Of a stretch of DNA of 64,000 nucleotides, positions 19,989 to 28,538 are shown one piece after another; the stretch's first letter is position 1, and each line of letters begins with the position of its first letter. Under the pieces are notes generated by a model. It saw only the letters and a program-made list of their open reading frames with translations. It had not been told where the DNA came from and searched no databases. Both the position numbers and the translations under genes were made by a program. Where the stretch lies: the NCBI GenBank assembly GCA_029777945.1, contig JAKORG010000019.1:1-64000 (forward strand), read 5' to 3'. Source of the DNA: Deltaproteobacteria bacterium. Its GTDB lineage: Bacteria; Desulfobacterota; Syntrophorhabdia; Syntrophorhabdales; Syntrophorhabdaceae.

Positions 19989-21287
19989 ATGATAGAGAGA
20001 TATACATTAAAGAGAATGGCCGATATCTGGAGTGAAGAAAATAGGTTTAAAAAGTGGTTAGAGATAGAGTTACTCATATGTGAGGCATATGCACACCTGG
20101 GTATCATACCCCAAAGTGATCTCTCTCAAATTAAAGAAAAGGCAAATTTTTCAGTCCAAAGGATAAAGGAGATAGAAGAAAGGACAAAACACGATGTGGT
20201 TGCCTTTATAGAATGTGTGTCTGAATTTGTAGGGCCATCTTCCAAATACATCCACATGGGTGTTACATCCTCTGATATACTGGACACATCCTTTTCCCTT
20301 CTTTTAAGAGACGCATCAGAGATAATAATCAAAGACATAGTTGATTTCATGTCTGTTTTAAAAGAAAAGGCCTTTAATTATAAAGACACACCTATGATAG
20401 GTAGAACACACGGTATCCACGCAGAGCCCATTACCTTTGGCCTTAAAATGGCCCATTTCTACGACGAGATGAGACGGAACCTCGAGAGGATGAATTTGGC
20501 AAAGGATAGGATAAACTACGGTAAAATATCAGGTGCAGTGGGCACATTTGCCCATGTTAAACCCCAGGTAGAGGCATATGTCTGTGAAAGGCTCGGTTTA
20601 AAACCTGCACCGATTTCAACGCAGATCATCCCCCGTGATTACTATGCTGAATTTTTCACAACCCTGGGTATCATAGGGTCTTCCATAGAAAAGATGGCTT
20701 TGGAGATAAGAAATCTCCAGAGGACTGAGGTCGGTGAGGCAGAGGAATATTTTCAAAAGGGCCAAACAGGCTCATCGGCAATGCCACACAAGAGAAACCC
20801 TATTTCATCTGAAAACCTCTGCGGCCTTGCAAGGCTTTTGCGTGGCTATGTGGTGGCAGGTCTCGAGGATATAGTCTTATGGCATGAAAGAGACATAAGT
20901 CATTCTTCTGTTGAACGAATAATTGCACCTGATGCCACAATCCTTGTGGACTATATGCTCGAACGGATAAAGAATATGTATAAAAACCTTATTGTTTATC
21001 CTGAAAAGATGAAAAGGAATATGGATTTGACAAAGGGGCTTTATCATTCAGAATCAATACTTCTTGGCCTTATAAAAAAAGGGCTTACAAGACAGGATGC
21101 GTATAAACTTACACAATTGTGTGCTATGCGGTGCTATGAAACAGGGCTTGATTTTAAAGAAGAACTTAAAAAAGATGAAGCAATAAGAACATATCTCACG
21201 GAAGGTGAAATAGAGGAATTAACAAGCCAAGAACATTATTTCAGATATGTAGACACAATCTTTAACAGGGTTTTTGGCGATAATTAG
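19989..21287 (+). CDS. purB: Adenylosuccinate lyase
   Basis: Cleaves SAICAR and adenylosuccinate in purine synthesis. The 432-residue length is normal. Superfamily motifs: MIERYTLKRMADIWSEENRF at the start, HMGVTSSDILDTS (about 88-100), GRTHGIHAEPITFGLK, and the signature loop GSSAMPHKRNPISSE with the catalytic Ser. There is no ribosome binding site; the promoter -10 ends 7 nt before the ATG, which suggests a leaderless mRNA. Its stop overlaps the stop of the convergent gene at 21284 by 3 nt. Confidence 0.97.
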   Translation: MIERYTLKRMADIWSEENRFKKWLEIELLICEAYAHLGIIPQSDLSQIKEKANFSVQRIKEIEERTKHDVVAFIECVSEFVGPSSKYIHMGVTSSDILDTSFSLLLRDASEIIIKDIVDFMSVLKEKAFNYKDTPMIGRTHGIHAEPITFGLKMAHFYDEMRRNLERMNLAKDRINYGKISGAVGTFAHVKPQVEAYVCERLGLKPAPISTQIIPRDYYAEFFTTLGIIGSSIEKMALEIRNLQRTEVGEAEEYFQKGQTGSSAMPHKRNPISSENLCGLARLLRGYVVAGLEDIVLWHERDISHSSVERIIAPDATILVDYMLERIKNMYKNLIVYPEKMKRNMDLTKGLYHSESILLGLIKKGLTRQDAYKLTQLCAMRCYETGLDFKEELKKDEAIRTYLTEGEIEELTSQEHYFRYVDTIFNRVFGDN

Positions 21288-21778
21288 CCTGCACTTTCAA
21301 TTATTTCGAGTATTTCCCTTGCCCTTTCCTTTATCTCAAAAGACCTGCCTGTCATTTTAATGATATTCAATTTTGTTTTGAGGTCATCCCGTTGTCTTGA
21401 TGACAGGGTTTCAATCATCTCCTTTAATTTTTCCATTGCATCCATTGCATATCCTGTAAGATTGCTATCGAGGATAAGAAGTAAGGTGGATAAATCATCA
21501 GGAAGGCCATATTTATCAATGTATTTTTTCACATAATTTATAAATGAATCTGTTCCGTATGAAGAGTGGATCTTATTTAACAGTTTATCGTGTTCAATGG
21601 TTCCCTTTTCTCCCTTTAAAAGCCTGTTTATAGCCTCTTTTCTCTTTCCCGTTATCCATCTATCAGCATAGGGGTTTACCTTTTTTTCTGTTTTTTCATC
21701 GAGTCTTCCATAATGTCTGCTCTTATCACGCCTGCGGTCTATCTCCCGCCAGTTTGGTCTATCATCGTAATCTACCAT
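21284..21778 (-). CDS. Conserved-looking hypothetical protein, 164 residues
   Basis: Not recognised. The N-terminal ~50 residues are very basic and acidic (DYDDRPNWREIDRRRDKSRH, then YGRLDEKTEKK), followed by a helical domain (about 50-164) without signal peptide or membrane segment. A GAGGTC site precedes the ATG, and codon use looks like the neighbours, so it is probably a real gene. The tail overlaps the purB stop codon convergently. The charged start may bind nucleic acid; this is speculation. Confidence 0.7.
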   Translation of the reverse strand: MVDYDDRPNWREIDRRRDKSRHYGRLDEKTEKKVNPYADRWITGKRKEAINRLLKGEKGTIEHDKLLNKIHSSYGTDSFINYVKKYIDKYGLPDDLSTLLLILDSNLTGYAMDAMEKLKEMIETLSSRQRDDLKTKLNIIKMTGRSFEIKERAREILEIIESAG

Positions 21779-21846
21779 TTTTTGACCTCAAACTTTAATC
21801 TTTTTTTATTATAATAACACGGGAAGAAATAAAAGTAAAAACGAGT

Positions 21847-22380
21847 TTATTTTATCCACGTCCAGAAGGTCTCTACAAGGCCTAACTTCCAGACACCCTT
21901 TTCTTTGTACATCTGAACTATGGCAGGTCTTTCTGATTTTTTGTAATGGATGATCACCTCTGCATAATTGCCTTCAATCTTGCCCATCTTCCATGCACTC
22001 TGTTCAAGCGCTGTTTTTGGGTCAAAATTTTCAAGGAAGGCGTTCCAGTATTCCCTTGATAATGGGCCACAGTTATTGAAGTCTTCGAATATCATCTCTC
22101 TGTTTAATGGATTTGCCTTTTTCTCTTTTTTGCTCTGTTTTTCAGCATATTTATAGATATCTTCTATAATCCTTTTTTTTGATTTTTCAGTAATGCCTTC
22201 CCATATACCTCTAAAGTCTCTTATCTCCATGAATTTAAAGATTTTTTCTGCTGAATTTAGTATATTATCCAGTTCTGTTTGCTGTTGTATACTTTGGGCT
22301 AAAAGGGTCTTTGAAAAAATTATTGCTAAATAAAAAAATAAAAATAGTAATATTGTCTTTTTCAATTGATTAAAAATCAA
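21847..22380 (-). CDS. Secreted hypothetical protein, 177 residues
   Basis: Not recognised. An N-terminal signal peptide is clear (KKTILLFLFFYLAIIFSKTLLAQ), and there is no lipobox Cys. The mature part has a helical start and then short beta-like segments (YAEVIIHYKKSERPAIVQMY, EKGVWKLGLVETFW), reminiscent of NTF2-like or DUF4878-like periplasmic domains; this is a guess. Start codons are weak: TTG at 22380, or TTG at 22365 giving MKKTILLF. The only Shine-Dalgarno-like sequence (GGAGGG) lies within the palindrome just upstream. It follows the yjbE-like gene and may belong to the same envelope group. Confidence 0.7.
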   Translation of the reverse strand: MIFNQLKKTILLFLFFYLAIIFSKTLLAQSIQQQTELDNILNSAEKIFKFMEIRDFRGIWEGITEKSKKRIIEDIYKYAEKQSKKEKKANPLNREMIFEDFNNCGPLSREYWNAFLENFDPKTALEQSAWKMGKIEGNYAEVIIHYKKSERPAIVQMYKEKGVWKLGLVETFWTWIK

Positions 22381-22400
22381 CCGGAGGGCATGCCCTCCGG
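22381..22400. terminator. Perfect 20-bp palindrome, probable terminator or leader hairpin
   Basis: CCGGAGGGCA followed by its exact reverse complement. It lies 25 nt after the stop of the yjbE-like gene and touches the start of the next minus-strand gene. On the minus strand it is followed by TTGATTTTTAATC, a weak T-tract. It could terminate the upstream gene or hide the GGAGGG ribosome binding site of the downstream gene. Confidence 0.6.
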
Positions 22401-22425
22401 TATATAGATAAAAGATTAATCGATA

Positions 22426-22743
22426 TTAATGATGGGCTGGTGTTGTACTACCACTACCACTTGTTGCTGCTGCAACACCTGCTGCAACTGCTGCTGCTCC
22501 TACTGCGGCTGCTGCAATTGTGCCTGCACCAACACCTGCTGCAACCCCGGTACCTGCTGCTGCACCGGTTGCTGCTGCTGCACCGGTGCCTGCACCTGCC
22601 GCACCAGCACCTGCACCGGCACCTGCTGCTTCACCGGCACCTACTGCTGCAGCACCAGATTCTGCCTGTGCATATAAAACTGAAGGAATTAAAAGACTAA
22701 TAAAAAACAATATGCCTATACCTATACACAAAAACCTCTTCAT
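22426..22743 (-). CDS. YjbE-like secreted Ala/Gly-rich protein
   Basis: 105 residues: a signal peptide (MKRFLCIGIGILFFISLL to VLYAQA), then a low-complexity Ala/Gly/Thr stretch of about 70 residues ending GSGSTTPAHH. E. coli YjbE, the first gene product of the exopolysaccharide-related yjbEFGH operon, is likewise a short secreted Ala/Ser/Gly-rich protein, and a YjbH-like gene lies 36 nt upstream here. The function is unknown; a surface or matrix peptide is plausible. AAGGAGGTTTACATG is an excellent ribosome binding site. The DNA is locally more GC-rich because of the GCN and GGN codons. The opposite-strand open frames rich in Cys, Thr and Leu are artefacts of these repeats. Confidence 0.72.
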   Translation of the reverse strand: MKRFLCIGIGILFFISLLIPSVLYAQAESGAAAVGAGEAAGAGAGAGAAGAGTGAAAATGAAAGTGVAAGVGAGTIAAAAVGAAAVAAGVAAATSGSGSTTPAHH

Positions 22744-22779
22744 GTAAACCTCCTTTATATTATTATCCCCTCTTCAAAT

Positions 22780-24891
22780 TTATTTAAACATGTGTGATTT
22801 ATCATTGTCAATAAATTTCTTTGAGTTTCTTCCGAAAAAATCAAATAGATCGTTGTGATGTATTATATCCTGGGCTACATCCCTTGTCCACGGAGAGATG
22901 GAATAATTATAAATTGTCTTTGAATCAGACCCTGTAAACAATCTTAAAGGTATAGTAATTGAAATGCCCTTATCGTGATAACCTATATTATACGGGTCCT
23001 TAAAAACACTTCTTGTATCTGTCCAGCTATACCAGGCAGATATGGAAATACCACTTTTTATAAATTTGGTAATGGTAAGCCTTGTTCCTTTATCCCCTGC
23101 AAGAAACCTCCCTGTTTTTAAATCAAAGGACAGCTCTTTCTCTGGGATGTTTAGTCTTGTATTTAAAAACACAGTTTTATAAGACTGTGTGTAATCGTGA
23201 CTTAATTTAAAAGGGTTGTCTATATCCCTCTTTTTTACAATGCTTCCACTTAAGCCAAGATAAATCCTTCCGTCAAAAAAAGGCCTTGCAACCTCACCGT
23301 CAAAACCTGCATACTGAATCTCCAGTAAACCACCTGCCAGTCTTGAGTAGATTTCGTGTTCACTTTTAAAAATTTGATTTACCATTAGACTGCCTATTGT
23401 TACATTTTTTTGCAGATATTTCCATGCATCAGACCTTACAGGTATAGAAAGTGGTTCAACAGATGATTTTATGTTGTTTAAGGGATAGCCCTCAATACTA
23501 CCTGTAATTTCTCCACCATGCCACGGGAAATAGCTCATCCATGCACTGGCACCCAATCTATACTTAAAAAAACCTGATGGGTCATTTAAAAGCTGTTGAA
23601 AAGAGGGTTTTATACCGTAATCAAATGTCTTTTTATGGAATAATCTAATATCAGGCATCCAGTTTATATCCGTTTTTATGTTCGAAAGCCTTAAAAATTC
23701 AAAAGGCTTAAGCCTTTCTGCAAACAAATCGTCTACATCTGTTTTTGTTGTAGTATATTTCAAAATAGGAACACCATTGCTTGTAATAATTATATCTATC
23801 TTTTCTATGTGTGCCGGTGCTATATCTTTCAAGATATTAAGTATTACCCCTATTGCCCTTGCAGTATAAAAATATCTATCGTTCTCCGCTGTTATTAAAA
23901 TATCATTTCCTTCGATGCTTACACCTATATTTTTAAACCCCGATGCATATAGCGCCCTTTCAAGCCTTAAAGAGAGAGGATTTTCCTTATCCTTTGGTTT
24001 TTCTTTATATGGTTGATCAAAGATAGGTAGTATGGTTTTATTTAAATCAAAGGCAAAAGAAACATTCAGCCCAATCTGTTCACCCCTTTGATAACTCATT
24101 ATAATATTCGTCCATTTGTAAGGAGACCATCTAAAACCATAGTTAAAATTGGAGGGAACGCCTTTTTTGAAATGTTTTGCCTGTGCGGGATCGTGAATCT
24201 GTTTCTCGTATCTTATGGGGCTATACTCTGCCATCAATGCATATTTTTCCGAAAGATGAAACTGAATGCCACCAAAGAACTGGCTGTCCTTTAGCCACTG
24301 TTTTGGATCATCGAGTATATCTATCTTAAATGTCTCATCAGATGGTGGCAATGCCCTCTTTCCAAATCTCCCATTTCCAAAACCAATAGTAAAATCAAAG
24401 GGAAAAATCTGTTTACTTAATACAAAGTACTGGGATGGATAAAGCCTTGTTCCTTGAGGGTCATTTATGGCAAAGGCAATGGCAGGCATATATTTTCCTT
24501 CACGAATAAATTGGTATTTAAAATCCATGGCCTTATCTTTATATTCACCGTATGATGTACTTAATGCCTTAACACCTCTAATCTGGGTGACCCTGCCCTC
24601 TATCTCAAGGCCCTTTAACGGACCTAAAACAAGGTAATACCAGATGTAAGGATACGCTATACCCATACCTGTTCTAAAATTATTTTCCTTTAAAACCCTT
24701 GCAGTGGGTATCTCAATGAGTCCTGTTGTTCCCCAGTTTGCAGGGTTAACAAACGGTTCATCAGTAGCATAAACACAATTGATAACATCTATTTTTCCCA
24801 TGATGATATGGCATAAAATAAGAATGTGCGTGATTAAAATTAAAAGGAAAAAAAATTTTTTAGTTTTATATATAGCAGAATCTTTTTGCAC
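22780..24891 (-). CDS. YjbH-like outer-membrane protein (exopolysaccharide-associated)
   Basis: A 703-residue exported protein. The N-terminal hydrophobic segment (FFFLLILITHILILCHIIMG) and probable cleavage after CVYA precede PANWGTTGLIEIPTARV, the opening typical of YjbH/PF06082 proteins. The rest has alternating strands rich in aromatic residues, as expected for outer-membrane beta-barrels, e.g. FDGRIYLGLSGSIV and ISISAWYSWTDTRSVF. A central alpha/beta part (about 310-400) divides two barrel-like regions. YjbH family members are linked to exopolysaccharide export or surface properties. The start is GTG 24891 after CAGGGAATT. It leads the group yjbH-yjbE-like-secreted protein; yjbF and yjbG homologues are absent. 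Confidence 0.78.
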   Translation of the reverse strand: MQKDSAIYKTKKFFFLLILITHILILCHIIMGKIDVINCVYATDEPFVNPANWGTTGLIEIPTARVLKENNFRTGMGIAYPYIWYYLVLGPLKGLEIEGRVTQIRGVKALSTSYGEYKDKAMDFKYQFIREGKYMPAIAFAINDPQGTRLYPSQYFVLSKQIFPFDFTIGFGNGRFGKRALPPSDETFKIDILDDPKQWLKDSQFFGGIQFHLSEKYALMAEYSPIRYEKQIHDPAQAKHFKKGVPSNFNYGFRWSPYKWTNIIMSYQRGEQIGLNVSFAFDLNKTILPIFDQPYKEKPKDKENPLSLRLERALYASGFKNIGVSIEGNDILITAENDRYFYTARAIGVILNILKDIAPAHIEKIDIIITSNGVPILKYTTTKTDVDDLFAERLKPFEFLRLSNIKTDINWMPDIRLFHKKTFDYGIKPSFQQLLNDPSGFFKYRLGASAWMSYFPWHGGEITGSIEGYPLNNIKSSVEPLSIPVRSDAWKYLQKNVTIGSLMVNQIFKSEHEIYSRLAGGLLEIQYAGFDGEVARPFFDGRIYLGLSGSIVKKRDIDNPFKLSHDYTQSYKTVFLNTRLNIPEKELSFDLKTGRFLAGDKGTRLTITKFIKSGISISAWYSWTDTRSVFKDPYNIGYHDKGISITIPLRLFTGSDSKTIYNYSISPWTRDVAQDIIHHNDLFDFFGRNSKKFIDNDKSHMFK

Positions 24892-25085
24892 AATTCCCTG
24901 TCGCCAATGAAAGAATTTTAAAATCCATAGTATAGATAAACATTTGTAAAGATGTTTATTAAGAATTTATTGATTTTATACTTATTTTTCCCTTTATTTC
25001 CATAAAAAAATGTTTTGGACTAAATGCTTTTCTTGTATTTATTAAATTAAGGAAAATTTCTCAATGAAATGACTAAAGGAATCTT
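24892..25085. other. Intergenic region upstream of the yjbH-like gene
   Basis: No gene seen. It holds an AT-rich inverted repeat ATAAACAT-N8-ATGTTTAT (24936-24959), about 45 nt before the GTG start of the yjbH-like gene, which could be a protein-binding site. No clear GC-rich terminator for fixX was found. Confidence 0.4.
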
Positions 25086-25364
25086 CTATCCGTATCTGTA
25101 TTGAACACCAAATTCGCCCTTTGGATATATCCAGTCTATGGCACCTTCAGTGCAGGCAATCCTGCATGTCCCGCATTCAAGACACCCTGCATATTCAACG
25201 GTTATCTCATCGGTTTGTTCATTGTATGAATAGAGGTGTCCAGGACATACAAAGAGACAGTATTTGATTTTACATTTTGTTCTGCATATTTCATGGTTTA
25301 TCTTTATGTGAGTCTCTTTATCTGTTTTAAATGCATCTATGGCAAGTTTTTCTTCGATTTTCAT
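25086..25364 (-). CDS. fixX: FixX-like ferredoxin
   Basis: A 92-residue ferredoxin-like protein that pairs with FixC as the iron-sulfur part of an ETF:quinone oxidoreductase. Cysteines in CRTKCKIKYCLFVCPGHL and CLECGTCRIACTEGAI provide cluster ligands; the second group is the usual C-x2-C-x2-C-x3-C set. It ends GEFGVQYRYG, as in FixX proteins. It starts 7 nt after fixC and is the last gene of acd-etfB-etfA-fixC-fixX. Confidence 0.93.
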   Translation of the reverse strand: MKIEEKLAIDAFKTDKETHIKINHEICRTKCKIKYCLFVCPGHLYSYNEQTDEITVEYAGCLECGTCRIACTEGAIDWIYPKGEFGVQYRYG

Positions 25365-25371
25365 AATTTCC

Positions 25372-26661
25372 TCAGATATTTTTTATGTTATAAAGTTCTT
25401 TCAATCTTTTAAAGCTGAGCATTCCCGATGATTTTAGTTCTTTCCACAGGGTGGAGCCAATCTTTTCTTTAGGTCCTTCACCAAACCAAATCACCTTCTC
25501 AACAAATAAGGGGAAATATTTAGGATAAAAATTAAAAAATGCATCGTTGTCGAGAAATTCTGGCATGTCTTTACAATTGTACATATCCTTTAAAACAAAA
25601 GAATTTTTTAGTTTTTCTTCGTATAAAGAAAGGGTATTTGCAGAAAAATCACCTTTTTCAAATGCGTCTAAAATCGTCTCTGCTGCAATAATGCCTGAGG
25701 CAATAGCAAATTCCATGCCCCTTACTGTAACACCCATATTCAATGCAAAACCTGCTGCATCTCCTACAACGAGTATACCGTTAGCGTAAAGCCTTGAAAG
25801 ATTATTATACCCTCCTTCAGGTATCACATGGGCAGAATATTCAACGACGCTACCCCCTTCTAAAAGTCTTTTTATCTCATATCTTTCTTTAAATGCATCT
25901 ATCAATGAATGGGCCTCAATTGTAGCAGCCCTTTCCATTATTGCCTTTATGCCAACTACTACACCGAGGGAGATTGTTTCTTTATTGGTATAAAGAAAAC
26001 CTCCACCAAACGTACCTTTTGTTACATCACCTATAAAGAGATGGGCACAACCTTCATCTTTTTCAACATTGAATCTGTCGTTAATCTTCTCTTCTGTGAG
26101 CTCTATTACCTCCTTTATACCCACTGCATAGTTTTTGGGTCTCATCTTTGGCTTAAGGCCTGCCTTTTCACCTATAAAGGAAAGCACACCATCTGCTGCC
26201 ACAACAACACTGGCAGGAATCTCTTCTTCCCCTGATTTTACACCAAAGACCCGGTTGTCTTCCCACAAAAGGTCATCAACCCTGTATTTGGGAATGACAT
26301 ATACACCCTTTTCCATTAGTTTCTCTGACAGCCACCTATCAAATATTGATCTCAAAACAGAGTAACTATGACCTGTTTTTCTGAATTTTTCACCTGTAAA
26401 GTCTATATTTAGTGAATTTCCCTCTCCAAATAAACTCCATCTCTCTCTTACGATCTTTCTTTCAAAGGGTGCATCTAAAAACATATCACCTATCAAAGGT
26501 TTAATCGGTTCAAGATATAATCTTCCACCAGTAACATTTTTACTGCCAGAAAAATCACCCCTTTCGAGGACTAAGACCTGTAGCCCCCTATCTGCAAGTT
26601 TATATGCGCAGGCAAGTCCTGAAAGACCTCCACCCACTATTACTACATCAATCTTTTCCAC
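25372..26661 (-). CDS. fixC: FixC-like flavoprotein (ETF:quinone oxidoreductase)
   Basis: A 429-residue FAD protein of the FixC/ETF-QO family. The dinucleotide-binding motif VVIVGGGLSGLACAYKLADR starts at residue 6, and the second FAD motif is GILVVGDAAGFALNMGVTVRG. With EtfA, EtfB and FixX it forms the EtfABCX complex, which passes electrons to quinone. In nitrogen fixers and some anaerobes it uses NADH to reduce both quinone and ferredoxin or flavodoxin. Next to an acyl-CoA dehydrogenase gene, a path from acyl-CoA to the membrane quinone pool is also plausible. The ATG overlaps the end region of etfA with 1 nt between stop and start. Confidence 0.93.
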   Translation of the reverse strand: MEKIDVVIVGGGLSGLACAYKLADRGLQVLVLERGDFSGSKNVTGGRLYLEPIKPLIGDMFLDAPFERKIVRERWSLFGEGNSLNIDFTGEKFRKTGHSYSVLRSIFDRWLSEKLMEKGVYVIPKYRVDDLLWEDNRVFGVKSGEEEIPASVVVAADGVLSFIGEKAGLKPKMRPKNYAVGIKEVIELTEEKINDRFNVEKDEGCAHLFIGDVTKGTFGGGFLYTNKETISLGVVVGIKAIMERAATIEAHSLIDAFKERYEIKRLLEGGSVVEYSAHVIPEGGYNNLSRLYANGILVVGDAAGFALNMGVTVRGMEFAIASGIIAAETILDAFEKGDFSANTLSLYEEKLKNSFVLKDMYNCKDMPEFLDNDAFFNFYPKYFPLFVEKVIWFGEGPKEKIGSTLWKELKSSGMLSFKRLKELYNIKNI

Positions 26662-26662
26662 T

Positions 26663-27643
26663 TTACCCCTCTTTTTTTGCTGCCATTAATTCTTCTTTCA
26701 AGGCCGGCAAAACATTAAACAGGTCATCTACTATCCCGTAATCTGCATATTGAAAGATAAGGGCATTAGGGTCTTTATTTATGGCAACTACCACTTTTGA
26801 TGTATCCATACTCATGGTATGGTGTAATGCCCCTGAAACACCGCATCCAATGTATAGCTTAGGCGATACTGTTTTTCCACTCTTCCCAATCTGATCTTCG
26901 TAGTCACGCCACTTACTGTCCACAACGGCACGAGATGCACCAACCCTTGCGCCAATTATATCTGCAATCTCTTCGAGTATCTTAAAATTTTCAGGATCTT
27001 TCATGCCCCTGCCACCACATATTATAAAATCTGCCTCCTGTAAATCTACCTTTTCAGATTGGCCTTTTGTGATATTTACTAAATGCATTCTTTTATCCGG
27101 TACTGCATTGATCTTTTCCTCTATTACCTCACCAGTTCTATTGCCCTTTTCTATGGAGAAAGAATTGGGTCTAAATGTAATTATTACCTTATCTGTACTT
27201 TTTGGAGAAACCCATGAAATTATCTTTCCTCCATATATAGGCTTTTTTACTTTTAATTCACCATCAATAATCTCAATACCCGTTGCATCTGATATAAAAG
27301 CAGCGCCAATCCTGGCCGTAAGTCTTGGGAATAGGTCTTTCCCCGTTATTGTAGATGCACCTATTATAAGAAATGGTGAATATTTTTTAGTAATAAACTC
27401 TAATGCATCAGTATATGTATCCCATCTATAATCCTTATATACTTCTCCGTCTATAATAATGACTTTTTCTTCATAGGGTCTTATATCCTCTGCAAGGTTT
27501 ATAACATTATCACCTATGAGAACTGCCAGTAGATTCGATAACAATTTATCTGTCAGTTCCCTTCCTTTTGTTAAAAGTTCGAAACTCGTCTTCCTTATTT
27601 TTCCTTCTTTACACTCAATAAATACGCATATATCCTTGCCCAT
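26663..27643 (-). CDS. fixB: Electron transfer flavoprotein alpha subunit (set 2, FixB-like)
   Basis: A 326-residue EtfA/FixB protein. FAD-domain motifs: CGGRGMKDPENFKIL, GASRAVVDSKW, DQIGKSGKTVSPKLYIGCGV and AINKDPNALIFQ. It clearly diverges from the set-1 EtfA at 13098, so the two are not a recent duplication. AAGGAGATTATAT precedes the ATG. It sits between etfB and fixC, matching the fixABCX order. Confidence 0.94.
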   Translation of the reverse strand: MGKDICVFIECKEGKIRKTSFELLTKGRELTDKLLSNLLAVLIGDNVINLAEDIRPYEEKVIIIDGEVYKDYRWDTYTDALEFITKKYSPFLIIGASTITGKDLFPRLTARIGAAFISDATGIEIIDGELKVKKPIYGGKIISWVSPKSTDKVIITFRPNSFSIEKGNRTGEVIEEKINAVPDKRMHLVNITKGQSEKVDLQEADFIICGGRGMKDPENFKILEEIADIIGARVGASRAVVDSKWRDYEDQIGKSGKTVSPKLYIGCGVSGALHHTMSMDTSKVVVAINKDPNALIFQYADYGIVDDLFNVLPALKEELMAAKKEG

Positions 27644-27658
27644 ATATAATCTCCTTAT

Positions 27659-28450
27659 CTATAAAACTTTTGCCTCTTCCTTTAGTAGTTTTACCAGTTT
27701 CTTTGCCTTGTCCTGCGGTGTTTCACCATCTATTATCTTAACAGGTGGCCTTGCCTTCGGTGTTTCATAAAATAATACCCCGATCTTTGAGGCGCCATTG
27801 TTTAGCTCTTCTTTTTGAAAGCCCAAAGTCAACGGGTCCAGAATGGGTATATTTGCCTTCATAGCCTTCATAACCCCTGTGATTAAAGGCACCCTCGGTT
27901 CATTTATGCCTTTTTGTGTGGTAAAAAGGGCAGGTAATTCCACCTCAAAGGTCTGCCTTGCCCCTTCTAAATCCCTTTCCACTATCATGTGTTTTTCGTC
28001 TTTAACATCGAGTTTCATTATGGCGCTTATATGGGGTATATTTAAAAATTCGGCCACCATAGGGCCTATTGCTCCGTTTTCGTCGTCTATTGCCTGTCTT
28101 CCACATAAAATGATGTCAAAACCTTCTTTTTTTGCAAAACCTGCTAAAATCTTTGCCGTAATTAGAGGGTCTTCTGTATCCATATCTGTATTATCAATTA
28201 GATATGCCTGGTCAGCACCCATGGCTATGGCAGTGCGCAGCGCTTCTATTGCCTTTTTTCCACCGCATGTGCAAACAATAATTTTAGATTCCTTCAATTT
28301 TGTCTTTAACCTTATGGCCTCTTCTACTGCGAACTCATCGAAAAAGTTGAGATTGTACTTATTTTCAATCTCCAGCGACTTATTGTCGCTTTTAATCAAT
28401 ATCCTTGCCTCAGTGTCTGCAACCTGTTTTACAAAAACGAGTATGTTCAA
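27659..28450 (-). CDS. fixA: Electron transfer flavoprotein beta subunit (set 2, FixA-like)
   Basis: A 263-residue EtfB/FixA protein: MNILVFVKQVADTEARI start, nucleotide-binding region CGRQAIDDENGAIGPMVAEF, and the recognition-loop region GINEPRVPLITGVMKAM. It pairs with the downstream EtfA. AGGGAGGTAATGTTTTGAAC supports the start. Third-to-last partners fixC and fixX follow in order, so this ETF is likely quinone-linked, unlike set 1. Confidence 0.94.
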   Translation of the reverse strand: MNILVFVKQVADTEARILIKSDNKSLEIENKYNLNFFDEFAVEEAIRLKTKLKESKIIVCTCGGKKAIEALRTAIAMGADQAYLIDNTDMDTEDPLITAKILAGFAKKEGFDIILCGRQAIDDENGAIGPMVAEFLNIPHISAIMKLDVKDEKHMIVERDLEGARQTFEVELPALFTTQKGINEPRVPLITGVMKAMKANIPILDPLTLGFQKEELNNGASKIGVLFYETPKARPPVKIIDGETPQDKAKKLVKLLKEEAKVL

Positions 28451-28538
28451 AACATTACCTCCCTGAATTTACTAAATTTAAATTTAAAAGCGGGCATTAA
28501 TTTAAACATAAACTGACGGATATTTGAAGTAAAAATAT

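Noticed and set aside
22440-22660. CRISPR or tandem-repeat array
   Set aside because: The repeats are imperfect Ala/Gly codon runs inside a gene, without regular spacers. No CRISPR-like array was seen anywhere in the window.
22429-22747. Plus-strand open frames rich in Cys, Thr or Leu opposite the yjbE-like gene
   Set aside because: They are mirror images of the GCN/GGN repeats, with no ribosome binding site; the minus-strand frame has a signal peptide and a strong ribosome binding site.
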